From: Litorimonas sp.
GTDB lineage: Bacteria; Pseudomonadota; Alphaproteobacteria; Caulobacterales; Maricaulaceae
Length of the DNA stretch: 64,000 nucleotides
NCBI GenBank assembly: GCA_029936425.1
Contig: JAPYSU010000001.1
Location: forward strand, 263,425 to 327,424
Direction: 5' to 3'
Shown here: one piece after another, positions 8,488 through 16,903 of the stretch
Layout: each line of letters starts with the position of its first letter
Position numbering within the stretch: position 1 is the first letter of the stretch
The notes under the pieces: model-generated
Database searches by the model: none
Seen by the model: only the letters and a program-made list of their open reading frames with translations
Told to the model about the DNA's origin: nothing
Position numbers and translations under genes: made by a program

Positions 8488-8601
8488 TTCTTACTTCCTA
8501 GAGGCTCCGGCAATGATGTCGGTCGTCTTGTTTTGAATGGCGCGCTAGCACCGGCTTGGATTTTAAGCCTGCCGAAGACGTGGTCTCCGCACGATGAAAA
8601 T

Positions 8602-9678
8602 TCAAGTCTTGGTAAGTCGTTTCACCGCCCATTTTGCAGCGTCTTGGACCACAAAATTTTCATCATTCACAAATTCATGCGCGGTTGATTTAAGGTCAGA
8701 CTGTCCGCTATTGCCTATCGCATAGAGCACATTTCTGAGAAATTGTTTCCATCCAATTCGTTTAATGGGCGATCCCGAAAAGTGCCGGCGGAAGCCCTCT
8801 TCCCCAAGTTCCGCCAGCTCTGAGAGTCGGGGGGCGTTCAGGTCACTTCGCGCGGATAATTTCGCTTCCTGACCGATAACAGCGAATTTATTCCAAGGGC
8901 AGACAGCCAAGCAATCATCACAGCCGTAAATACGGTTGCCCATTTTTTCACGCAGGCTTTCTTCTATCGGTCCGGAATGCTCAATCGTGAGATAAGAGAT
9001 GCAGCGACGCGCATCGAGTTGATAAGGCGCTGGAAACGCATCGGTCGGACAAATATCGAGACAGGCGCGGCAGCTTCCGCAATGATCTTTTTCAGCAGGT
9101 GTCGGGGTCAATTCAGCTGCGCTTAAAATCGTACCGATAAACAGCCAGGAGCCGTAATCGCGGCTGAGCAGATTTGTGTGTTTGCCTTGCCACCCCAGCC
9201 CGCCGGCTTCGGCCAGAGGTTTTTCCATCAAGGGGGCCGTGTCGACAAAGACTTTTACGTCATGCTTGGTATCTCGGGCAATTAACCCGGCAATTTCCTT
9301 GAGCCGCCCTTTCATCACATCATGATAGTCGCGGTTGCGGGCATAAACGGAAATGGTCGCTCTCTCGGGTTCGTCCAGAGTCAGCAGGGGATCAGAGTCC
9401 GGCCCGTAATTCATGCCGAGTACAACCGCCGTCTTGGCGTCGGCCCAGAGATTTTGCGGATGGGATCGCCGCTCCAGCGTTTCTTCCATCCACTCCATTG
9501 TCCCGTGACGATGTTTGGTAACAAAGTCTCTGAGATAGTCGCCTGCTTGAGTGCCGAATTCATTGAGATCCACAAGGTGGGGTTCGGTAAACCCAAGTGA
9601 CCGTATTCGATTGAGGGCATCTTTAGATAAGACAGTTTTAGACGTTTTATTTTGAGTGTTTTTCGCCACAGCTCTCAA
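8602..9678 (-). CDS. queG: Epoxyqueuosine reductase
   Basis: A 358-residue cytoplasmic iron-sulphur, cobalamin-dependent enzyme that performs the last step of queuosine synthesis in tRNA (epoxyqueuosine to queuosine). Visible features are 'VLGMNYGPD' and the PLxEKxLAxxxGLGWxGKHTNLL block typical of QueG, two 4Fe-4S cluster motifs (CGSCRACLDICP and CDDCLAVCPW), and a C-terminal HEAT-like helical tail. Length is normal for the family. The start ATG overlaps the stop of the GST gene by four bases (9675-9678), so the two are translated from one message. Confidence 0.95.
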   Translation of the reverse strand: MRAVAKNTQNKTSKTVLSKDALNRIRSLGFTEPHLVDLNEFGTQAGDYLRDFVTKHRHGTMEWMEETLERRSHPQNLWADAKTAVVLGMNYGPDSDPLLTLDEPERATISVYARNRDYHDVMKGRLKEIAGLIARDTKHDVKVFVDTAPLMEKPLAEAGGLGWQGKHTNLLSRDYGSWLFIGTILSAAELTPTPAEKDHCGSCRACLDICPTDAFPAPYQLDARRCISYLTIEHSGPIEESLREKMGNRIYGCDDCLAVCPWNKFAVIGQEAKLSARSDLNAPRLSELAELGEEGFRRHFSGSPIKRIGWKQFLRNVLYAIGNSGQSDLKSTAHEFVNDENFVVQDAAKWAVKRLTKT

Positions 9679-10364
9679 AAATCCAGATCGGTATAATGCC
9701 TCGGCGCGCGGAAGCCCGGAATGCGGTCATTCAGAAGTGGACGCATGGAGGGTCTGGATTTAACCTTTTGATACCAGTCTTTCAAAGTTGGCCACTCGCG
9801 CCAATTAATTTCGCCCAAGAAATCTAGGCAGGAAATATGCGCCGCGACGGCGATGTCGGCAAGGCTGAAATGCCGCCCCGCTAACCAATCCCGTTGATCC
9901 AGAAGCCAGCAGAAATAACCCAGATGCTGGACTAGGGCCGCGCGGCCTTCGCGCAGGACGGACGTATCGGCGGCCCCTAACCCGCCAACCGCTTTTTCGA
10001 CTTTCTCATGTAAAATAAAGGCATCAACTTCTTGGGTAAATTTTTGGTCCATCCAGTCAGCCAGGCGTCGGGCCTCGGCGCGTTCGACAATGTCATCGGA
10101 GAGCAAAGGGTGGCGGGAGGATCCGTCATTGGCATATTCACAAATGGCGCGCGCTCCGGTGATGACCACTTTACCATTGGGAATAACATCTATCAGAGTA
10201 GGCGGAACGCCTTCGGGCGTGACTTTCTCGAAATCTTCCCAATTGCCTTTGTCCAGCTGCCAAGGATTTACCGGGCTCTCGCTAACTTTCAATTTTGTTT
10301 CGGCCAGCGCAATTCGCGCCTGACGGCTCGCGGGGTGCAGGGCAAAATGGTAAAGAGTGCGCAT
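9675..10364 (-). CDS. Glutathione S-transferase family protein
   Basis: A 229-residue soluble protein with an N-terminal thioredoxin-like GST domain (residues 1-80: 'LYHFALHPASRQARIALAE', with the conserved cis-proline in 'GVPPTLID' and 'ITGARAICEYAN') and an all-helical C-terminal domain containing 'WLAGRHFSLADIAVAAHISCLDF', where the N-capping S-x-x-D motif is intact. The active-site Ser/Cys/Tyr is not obvious, as often in bacterial GSTs; a serine in 'ASRQAR' is the candidate. It is placed directly upstream of queG with a four-base overlap, a common alphaproteobacterial arrangement in my recollection. Confidence 0.9.
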   Translation of the reverse strand: MRTLYHFALHPASRQARIALAETKLKVSESPVNPWQLDKGNWEDFEKVTPEGVPPTLIDVIPNGKVVITGARAICEYANDGSSRHPLLSDDIVERAEARRLADWMDQKFTQEVDAFILHEKVEKAVGGLGAADTSVLREGRAALVQHLGYFCWLLDQRDWLAGRHFSLADIAVAAHISCLDFLGEINWREWPTLKDWYQKVKSRPSMRPLLNDRIPGFRAPRHYTDLDF

Positions 10365-10409
10365 CCAAATGAACTAAGCGAAATATAGGTAAAGAAGACT
10401 TAATAGACG

Positions 10410-11420
10410 CTAAGATTTAGCAGATTCTGTGTCGGAAAAGAACCGTCGATTACCGTGAGAATGACCGCAGCCGGCCGGGTGTGGATGTATAAGAATGTCA
10501 GCGGCCTGAAAATCGGCCATAAGGCGTTTTTCCGCATTGATAATAATATCATGAGCTTCGGACAGAGAGAGCGTCTCGTCCATATCCAGACGCATTTGAA
10601 TGTGAATATGAGGCCCCGACGCGCGAGTTCTAAGCTCGGTTACGGCCCTGACGCGGGGGTCGGCCATGGCCAGTCGGATGATAAGAGACCTTTCATCTTC
10701 GTTGAGTTCCATATCCATAAGCTGGGCCCAGGCCAGGCTCGCCACGCGGTAGGCCGTGTAGAGCAGCCAAAGTGCCATAAAGAGCCCGACGGCCGCATCT
10801 GCCCAGATAAAGGGCGTAAAAGCAGATATAGCCAGGCCGAAAATAACAAACAGATTCGCAAACAGGTCGGCTAGGTAGTGCGCGCGGTCGCCTCTGACAG
10901 CAATAGACCCGGTCGCCCGAATAGCCCAGCTCTGCGCGATCAAAAGCCAGCCTGTTATGATGACGAAAAGAAACATGACCGCAATGGCAACGCCGGAATG
11001 CGTTAAGGCTTCGTCGGCCTCAATTCGGTGGATAACCTCTTCCAAAAGGTGAAAGGCGGCAAAGACAATCAGGCAGACCTGAAAGACCGCCGAGAACCCT
11101 TCGGCTTTACCGCGCCCAAATCGATAGCGCCCGTCAGGTTTTCGGGCGGCGTAGCGAACAGCCACAAAGCTGGAGAGGGCGCCAAACATATCAAGGCCTG
11201 AATGCACCAATGAGGACAACACGCCGACAGAGTGCGTATTCTGCCAGAGAAGGACTTTGCCGATCATCAAAATAACACCGACTCCCACAGCCAGAGCCGT
11301 AATACGGCGCGTAATTCGCGATGCGTTTTCCGGGGGTAGCCGTCCCGGTCGCCCGCGTCGGTCAGGACGGTCAAAGCGTGTATCTTCGACGGTTTGCAGA
11401 TTTGGCGGTTCAGCACTCAT
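10410..11420 (-). CDS. Cation diffusion facilitator (CDF) metal efflux transporter
   Basis: A 336-residue inner-membrane antiporter that exports divalent metals such as zinc, iron or cobalt against protons. Six membrane helices are visible from residue ~33. The metal site is formed by 'HSGLDMF' in helix 2 and 'HYLADLFAN' in helix 5, followed by the cytoplasmic C-terminal domain ('DPRVRAVTELRTRASGPHIHIQMRLDMD') that dimerises and senses metal. The C-terminal tail 'HPHPAGCGHSHG' is a histidine-rich metal-binding extension. It lies 45 bases upstream of the GST gene on the same strand and may be part of that transcript. Confidence 0.93.
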   Translation of the reverse strand: MSAEPPNLQTVEDTRFDRPDRRGRPGRLPPENASRITRRITALAVGVGVILMIGKVLLWQNTHSVGVLSSLVHSGLDMFGALSSFVAVRYAARKPDGRYRFGRGKAEGFSAVFQVCLIVFAAFHLLEEVIHRIEADEALTHSGVAIAVMFLFVIITGWLLIAQSWAIRATGSIAVRGDRAHYLADLFANLFVIFGLAISAFTPFIWADAAVGLFMALWLLYTAYRVASLAWAQLMDMELNEDERSLIIRLAMADPRVRAVTELRTRASGPHIHIQMRLDMDETLSLSEAHDIIINAEKRLMADFQAADILIHPHPAGCGHSHGNRRFFSDTESAKS

Positions 11421-11586
11421 GCCGTGTTGTTATAGCATAACCTTTTAATTTGCGACAGTTTTATAGCCCAGAGAACAGCATTCTCCGTCCAAAAAGGGCA
11501 AATTTCCTTTACCGCGGCTGGATTTGGGCTCTGGCTATACCCAGATTTATCGTTTATCAGAAAGAAAATTTGTTAAAGGACTTTTT

Positions 11587-14367
11587 ATGACGCCTCGCTT
11601 TTCCCCCAAACATTTCTCTCTCGCCACTTTGGTGTCCGTTGGGTTTTTACTCGCGCCCTGTGCCAGCTATGCTCAAACGACGCCGCAATCCGAAACAATG
11701 GCTGAAACTGCGCCGATGAAGGTTGAGGCGGACAGTATCCCGCAAGCCCAGCTTCCGGACACGGTTATGCCGACATCCTATGATATTCAGTTCCGCATAG
11801 ACCCGCAGGCAGAGAGTATGACGGGCCGTGTCACGATTGATGTAAATGTAAAAGACGCGACAAAGAAAATCTGGATTCACGCTAAGGAGATGAATGTTTC
11901 GAGCGCAAAAATTGTATATGGGGCCGAGGAATCCTATCCGCTGGAGTTTAACGCCGTGGCTTTGGAAGAAGCGCCGTCTGGAATAGCTTACCTTACCTCC
12001 GAGGCGGAATTGCCGGAAGGCAAAGCGTCCCTCGTGATGGAATATGAGACGCCTTATAATCAAGCGCTCAATTCTGCTTATCAAGTCAGGCGCGGAGACG
12101 ATGCCTATATCGTCACGCAGTTTGAGCCGCTCGGCGCGCGGGAAGCTTTTCCAAGCTTTGACGAGCCCCGTTTTAAAGTCCCGTTCAACATTTCGATCAT
12201 GGCCCCGAAAGATCAGTTTGTTTATGCCAACACGCCTGAGCTTGGAACGAAAGATGTTGAGATTGATGGAGAGATTTGGACAAATCACAGCTTTGCTCAA
12301 ACGCGTCCCCTCCCGACCTATCTGATTTCTTTTGGGGTCGGCCCTTGGGACGTCGTGGATTATGGCATTTTGCCGAAAAACTCGATTCGAAAAGGTGATC
12401 TTCGTCTTCGCGGTATTGCCGCACGGGGCGAGGGCGAAAATATGGAGTATGCTCTCGAAAACACCCAGGGCATTCTCACAGCGCTCGAAGAATATTTCGG
12501 AACACCTTATCCCTATGAAAAACTCGATTTAATCGCCGCGCCGGATTATGCCTTTGGCGCGATGGAAAACCCCGGGGCGATTGTTTACCGCGAGTCTTTG
12601 CTCCTCTTGGGGGATAACCCGCCGCTGTCTCAAATTCGTTCCTATGCCGGAGTTCACTCCCATGAACTGGCCCATCAATGGTTTGGTAATCTGGTGACGC
12701 CTGTCTGGTGGGAAGACATCTGGCTGAACGAGGCTTTCGCGACATGGTCCGGAAATAAAGGGACATCCATGTGGAAGCCGGAAGGCAATTATGATCGCAA
12801 CACATTGAAATCCGCTTTGGGCGCAATGAATACGGATACGCTTTCAACGACTCGTAAAGTCCGGGAGCCGCTTGAGCGCTCGGAGAATGTCATGGATCAG
12901 TTTGACAGTATTACCTACCGCAAAGGCGGCGGCGTGCTGTCCATGTTTGAAAGCTATGTCGGCGAAGAGGCTTTTCGCGATGGCGTTCGCCTGCATATGG
13001 AACGTTACGCAGATGATGTGGCCACAGGCGACGATTTCTTCCAATCTATTGCGGACGGATCCGGTAATCCGGATGTCGTTTCCGCCATGAAGAGTTTTGT
13101 CGATCAACCCGGCTTGCCGCTTGTGTCGGGTGAAGTGGTCCAACTGAATTTGACCGAAGAAGAAGCGACTGAGCCCCAAACGGCCGTTATGCTTACCCAG
13201 TCCCGTTACACGCCGCTTGGCTCCAAAACGAGCCAAGGACAGATTTGGCAAATTCCGGTTTGTGCTAAATTTGGCTACGGAGAAGAGACGGTGAAAAGCT
13301 GTGAGCTCCTAACCGAAAAGTCGGGTATGATTGTGTCCCCCCGCAATGGTGAATATGCCGACTGGGTGACGCTCAATGAAAACGGCTCCGGCTATTATCG
13401 CTTTTCTCTGGATAGTCAGGGGTGGACAAATCTCATCAATAATATTGATAAGTTGAACACGCGCGAGGTTTTGACGGTGCAGGACAGTCTTGAAGCGGCC
13501 TACCGGGCCGGGGAAGTCGACTCATCTGTTTTCCTAAGCGGTATGTCTCAACTCGCCACTCATCCGGAATATGATGTGGCGTCCAGCTCGAGAGCTCTTA
13601 TCGGTTTCATGGGCGATGATCTGTCGGGAACGGATGAAGACCTGGCTCGCTATGTCCAGGAGAATTACGCTGACCGTTACGCACGAACAGTCGGGACAGA
13701 TACGATTGAGGGCAACCTCCTCGCGCCGTCTCTGGCCTCGCTCTTGATACGCCGTGGTCAAGATGAAGTTTTAGCCAAGGAAATGGCGAAAAAGGGCGCG
13801 CTTTATTTGGGACTGGACGGAGAGGCGGATAAAGACGCCGTTGCGCCGAACATGCTCGGCCTGGCCCTATCCCAAGCCATGAAAATGGACGGAGACGCGG
13901 CTTATGAGCCGCTCGTCGCCCTAGCGGAAAGCGGAAGTCCGCTAGAGAAAAGCTCGGCTTTGGGGGCCTTGAGCTCCACAACAGATCCGGAAATTGCCAA
14001 TAAACTTCTCGCTTTGGCATTGGATAAGGACGGCCCGCTCACCGGACGTCAATCCAGCTCTATCGTCTATGGTTTGATGGGATCAGATGAGTTTCAGGAT
14101 ATGACGTGGGATTGGCTAAAAGCCAATTTCACGCAATATGTCACGGATCGCGTGCCGGATGTTCGTAAAGGCCGCATGCCGGGCGCTGGCGGATATTTCT
14201 GTTCGCTGGATCGCCGGGATGAAGTTCGGGGCTTTATGACAGAGAATGCCGAGGTTATCCCCGGATATGAGCGTAGCCTCGCTCAAACCCTTGAGTCCAT
14301 TGAGCTTTGCGCCGCCTTGCGGGACGAAAAAGGCGAAGAGCTAAAGGCGGCTTTAAAAGCCCGCTAG
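11587..14367 (+). CDS. M1-family zinc metallo-aminopeptidase, exported
   Basis: A 926-residue aminopeptidase of the M1 (PepN/ERAP-like) family. I choose the ATG at 11587 because it gives a clean signal peptide ending near 'ASYAQ'; an in-frame start at 11524 would only add a non-signal extension. The exopeptidase motif GAMEN lies at residues 324-328 and the zinc motif HELAH at 359-363, with the second glutamate in 'WLNEAFATW' 18 residues later. A C-terminal ERAP1-like helical domain completes the protein. It removes N-terminal residues from peptides in the periplasm. It is transcribed alone, ahead of a strong terminator at 14395. Confidence 0.93.
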   Translation: MTPRFSPKHFSLATLVSVGFLLAPCASYAQTTPQSETMAETAPMKVEADSIPQAQLPDTVMPTSYDIQFRIDPQAESMTGRVTIDVNVKDATKKIWIHAKEMNVSSAKIVYGAEESYPLEFNAVALEEAPSGIAYLTSEAELPEGKASLVMEYETPYNQALNSAYQVRRGDDAYIVTQFEPLGAREAFPSFDEPRFKVPFNISIMAPKDQFVYANTPELGTKDVEIDGEIWTNHSFAQTRPLPTYLISFGVGPWDVVDYGILPKNSIRKGDLRLRGIAARGEGENMEYALENTQGILTALEEYFGTPYPYEKLDLIAAPDYAFGAMENPGAIVYRESLLLLGDNPPLSQIRSYAGVHSHELAHQWFGNLVTPVWWEDIWLNEAFATWSGNKGTSMWKPEGNYDRNTLKSALGAMNTDTLSTTRKVREPLERSENVMDQFDSITYRKGGGVLSMFESYVGEEAFRDGVRLHMERYADDVATGDDFFQSIADGSGNPDVVSAMKSFVDQPGLPLVSGEVVQLNLTEEEATEPQTAVMLTQSRYTPLGSKTSQGQIWQIPVCAKFGYGEETVKSCELLTEKSGMIVSPRNGEYADWVTLNENGSGYYRFSLDSQGWTNLINNIDKLNTREVLTVQDSLEAAYRAGEVDSSVFLSGMSQLATHPEYDVASSSRALIGFMGDDLSGTDEDLARYVQENYADRYARTVGTDTIEGNLLAPSLASLLIRRGQDEVLAKEMAKKGALYLGLDGEADKDAVAPNMLGLALSQAMKMDGDAAYEPLVALAESGSPLEKSSALGALSSTTDPEIANKLLALALDKDGPLTGRQSSSIVYGLMGSDEFQDMTWDWLKANFTQYVTDRVPDVRKGRMPGAGGYFCSLDRRDEVRGFMTENAEVIPGYERSLAQTLESIELCAALRDEKGEELKAALKAR

Positions 14368-14394
14368 ATAAAGTCTTTAAAATTAAGAACAAAA

Positions 14395-14421
14395 AAGCCC
14401 GCTTCGAGCGGGCTTTTTTTA
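14395..14421 (+). terminator. Intrinsic terminator after the M1 aminopeptidase
   Basis: Perfect 9-bp stem AAGCCCGCT (14395-14403) / AGCGGGCTT (14407-14415) with loop TCG and a T run to 14420; As upstream make it potentially bidirectional for the convergent marC-like gene. Confidence 0.92.
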
Positions 14422-14445
14422 GTGAGTAGAAATTGCTCGTGGAAT

Positions 14446-15084
14446 TTACAAAAACTGCACTAATGCGCCGCTTACGCCGTCTATAATAAATTGAGAGGCG
14501 AGCGTTGCCAGCAAAACTCCGAGCAAACGGGTCAGAACATTTGTAAATGTTTTCCCCATCAGTTTCATCAATGGCCCGGCGATTAAAAATGAGACCAGAG
14601 TGATAAACAGGACAATTACGAGCGCCAGCATAATTGAAAATTCTTGTCCGCCTGTTGTTGTATTACTCATCAAGAGCAAGAGCGTCGCCATGGTTCCAGG
14701 CCCGGCAATCATGGGAATGCCCATTGGAAACACGGAAATATCTTCGGGGTCTTCAATTTCTTCCAAAAGATCCTCTGCGCGTTCTTCGCGGGTTTCTGTC
14801 CGTTTCTCGAACACCATATTCAACCCGATAATAAAGAGCATAACGCCGCCCGCCAGACGCAGGGCATCCAGGCTAATACCGAGTTTGGCAAAGAGCCATT
14901 CGCCGCCATAAGCAAAGCCGATAAGAACAATCGCAGCAACCGCCACGGCTTTAAGCGCCATTTCGCGTTGGTGAGATTTGGTCGTGCCTTGAGTCAGGGT
15001 CGCAAAAATAGGTGCGCACCCTGGAGGGTCGATAACAACGAAAAGCGTCGCAAACGCACTTATAAATAAAGCCAGATCAATCAT
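14446..15084 (-). CDS. MarC/UPF0056-family integral membrane protein
   Basis: A 212-residue protein with six hydrophobic segments. The signature N-terminus 'FATLFVVIDPPGCAPIFATLTQG' and the later 'PMGIPMIAGPGTMATLLLL' are characteristic of the MarC family (formerly thought to be multiple-antibiotic resistance related). Its molecular function is not established; a transporter-like role is generally assumed. It is convergent with the aminopeptidase, separated by the terminator hairpin. Confidence 0.92.
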   Translation of the reverse strand: MIDLALFISAFATLFVVIDPPGCAPIFATLTQGTTKSHQREMALKAVAVAAIVLIGFAYGGEWLFAKLGISLDALRLAGGVMLFIIGLNMVFEKRTETREERAEDLLEEIEDPEDISVFPMGIPMIAGPGTMATLLLLMSNTTTGGQEFSIMLALVIVLFITLVSFLIAGPLMKLMGKTFTNVLTRLLGVLLATLASQFIIDGVSGALVQFL

Positions 15085-15353
15085 GGCCGCCCCTTAACGA
15101 CCCTAAGCGCCATAAGCAATATGATTTGACGTCAGGGCTCACTTGCAGGAATGCATAGAATTTCAAGATAGACAAGTGCCTTTGAGGTGTATCTAGGAAT
15201 ATCAATCGCCCAATTTTAAAAGCTGACCTCTCTGCGCTATTGAAAATTGACTCACTATTTTGCAGCCCAAACATCTAAAACAATATACTTTAGGTTATAT
15301 TTGCATTTTATTTACATCTAGCCGCTTAAGTCATTCGGACGAAATGCTGGAAA

Positions 15354-16754
15354 ATGGGTTGGGGCCAGATGAGACGGGGCAAAATTACGGTATCGGCACT
15401 ACGCAGAGCTGATAGATCTTCTTCATTTTGGCTAAGAACGCTTTTGTGGTCGGCTTTGGTATTTTTAATTTTCTTATTTTATAAGTGGCCCGTTCAAACT
15501 TTTTTCAATCTCTTTTCAATGATTGCCGGATTGAATGTTTTGGTGGCGATTTTACGCCTTATTGCAATTTCTCAAACCAAACCGAGCCGGCCAAGACTCC
15601 ACAAACGAATTGAGTTTCCAAAATACTCAGTCCTAGTTCCAATTTTAAATGAAGCCAATATGGTGCCGCGATTAATGAACAGGCTTGAGAAACTGGATTA
15701 TCCGGCCGACAAATTGGAAATTCTACTTATCTGCGAAGAATTTGATGCAATGACAATCCGGGCCGTCAGAATGAACCTTCGTCCGCCTTTTCGATTGATC
15801 ATAACGCCGAAAGGCACGCCGCAGACAAAGCCGAGAGCGCTCAATTTCGCTCTTTCATTTTCCAATGGTGATTTTATTACGGTTTATGACGCGGAAGATA
15901 AGCCTCATCCAGAGCAGCTAAAAACGGCTTTGGCGGCCTTTAACCAAAATCCGGATTGGGCGGCGCTGCAGGCTCCGCTGGATTACTATAATAGCGAAGT
16001 AAACTGGCTCACGCGTCAATTTTCTCTCGAATATGCCGCATTATTTCATGTCTGGGTTCCGTTCCTGGCCAAATTAGGAGCCCCATTCCCGTTAGGCGGA
16101 ACATCAAACCACATTCGCCGGAACGCCCTGGAAAGTTGCGGCGGGTGGGATGCTCATAATGTGACAGAAGATGCGGATCTAAGCTTCCGCCTGTCTGCAA
16201 GAGGATTAAAAATAGGATTTATAGATTGTCCGACGGAGGAAGAAGCGGTCTGTAACCTCATAGATTGGCATAAACAAAGATCCCGATGGATGAAAGGATT
16301 CATGCAGACCTGGCTTGTACATATGCATCGGCCACTCCGTCCCTTGAATGTTTATGGATCAATAAGGTTTCTGACTCTTCAACTCACATTGGGGTATACA
16401 TTATTGTGTGCCACACTTTTTTGTCTGAGCGTTATTGCCGGAGGTCTCTATGTTAGTATGCACTATTTTAATGGCTTCACACTTCCTTTTTCTGTCTTGC
16501 ATTTTATTGCGCTCAGCCTCAGTTTGGTTGTCGCAGTCCTGATGGGAATTGTCGGAGTTGCGAGAGCGGGCAAACCGCATTTAGCAATCTTTGGAATATT
16601 GATGCCGCTATATTGGATATTGCTTTTCTGGCCAATTGTGAAAGCTTTTGTCGAGATATGGCGCCGCCCTTTTCACTGGCACAAAACACCTCACGGCATT
16701 TGTGTGCCGTCAAAACAATCTGAGCATTCATTTGCCAACGCGCCTGCGGAATAA
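15354..16754 (+). CDS. Family 2 membrane glycosyltransferase
   Basis: A 466-residue processive-type GT2 enzyme. Two hydrophobic segments precede the catalytic domain (residues ~25-65). The domain shows 'YSVLVPILNEANMVPRLM' (nucleotide-sugar fold), 'VYDAEDKPHPEQ' (the D-x-D-like acid pair), 'VTEDADLSFRLSARG' (the ED base motif) and 'KQRSRWMKGFMQTW' (the Q/R-x-x-R-W motif). Three or four C-terminal membrane helices follow. This pattern fits a polysaccharide synthase similar to cellulose/hyaluronan-type enzymes, but no partner export genes are adjacent, so the product is unknown. An in-frame ATG at 15369 is an alternative start. Confidence 0.9.
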   Translation: MGWGQMRRGKITVSALRRADRSSSFWLRTLLWSALVFLIFLFYKWPVQTFFNLFSMIAGLNVLVAILRLIAISQTKPSRPRLHKRIEFPKYSVLVPILNEANMVPRLMNRLEKLDYPADKLEILLICEEFDAMTIRAVRMNLRPPFRLIITPKGTPQTKPRALNFALSFSNGDFITVYDAEDKPHPEQLKTALAAFNQNPDWAALQAPLDYYNSEVNWLTRQFSLEYAALFHVWVPFLAKLGAPFPLGGTSNHIRRNALESCGGWDAHNVTEDADLSFRLSARGLKIGFIDCPTEEEAVCNLIDWHKQRSRWMKGFMQTWLVHMHRPLRPLNVYGSIRFLTLQLTLGYTLLCATLFCLSVIAGGLYVSMHYFNGFTLPFSVLHFIALSLSLVVAVLMGIVGVARAGKPHLAIFGILMPLYWILLFWPIVKAFVEIWRRPFHWHKTPHGICVPSKQSEHSFANAPAE

Positions 16755-16903
16755 GCGGCGTTAGATCCCTGAAGTTTCAAAACCTTCGTATTGGAAAAGT
16801 AAGTGGCTTTCCGTTCGGAATAGGTTTAATTTTGGTTGGAAGCAGAACCAGAAAGCTTCTACGGGGAATGTGAACTGACCCTAAAGGCCTTGAAGGAAAG
16901 TTT

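Noticed and set aside
11647..12300. 217-residue minus-strand frame inside the aminopeptidase gene
   Set aside because: Antisense shadow of a well-conserved M1 enzyme with arginine/leucine-rich noise composition.
15077..15274. 65-residue minus-strand frame upstream of marC-like gene
   Set aside because: No ribosome site, no hydrophobic or domain pattern; more likely the untranslated upstream region.
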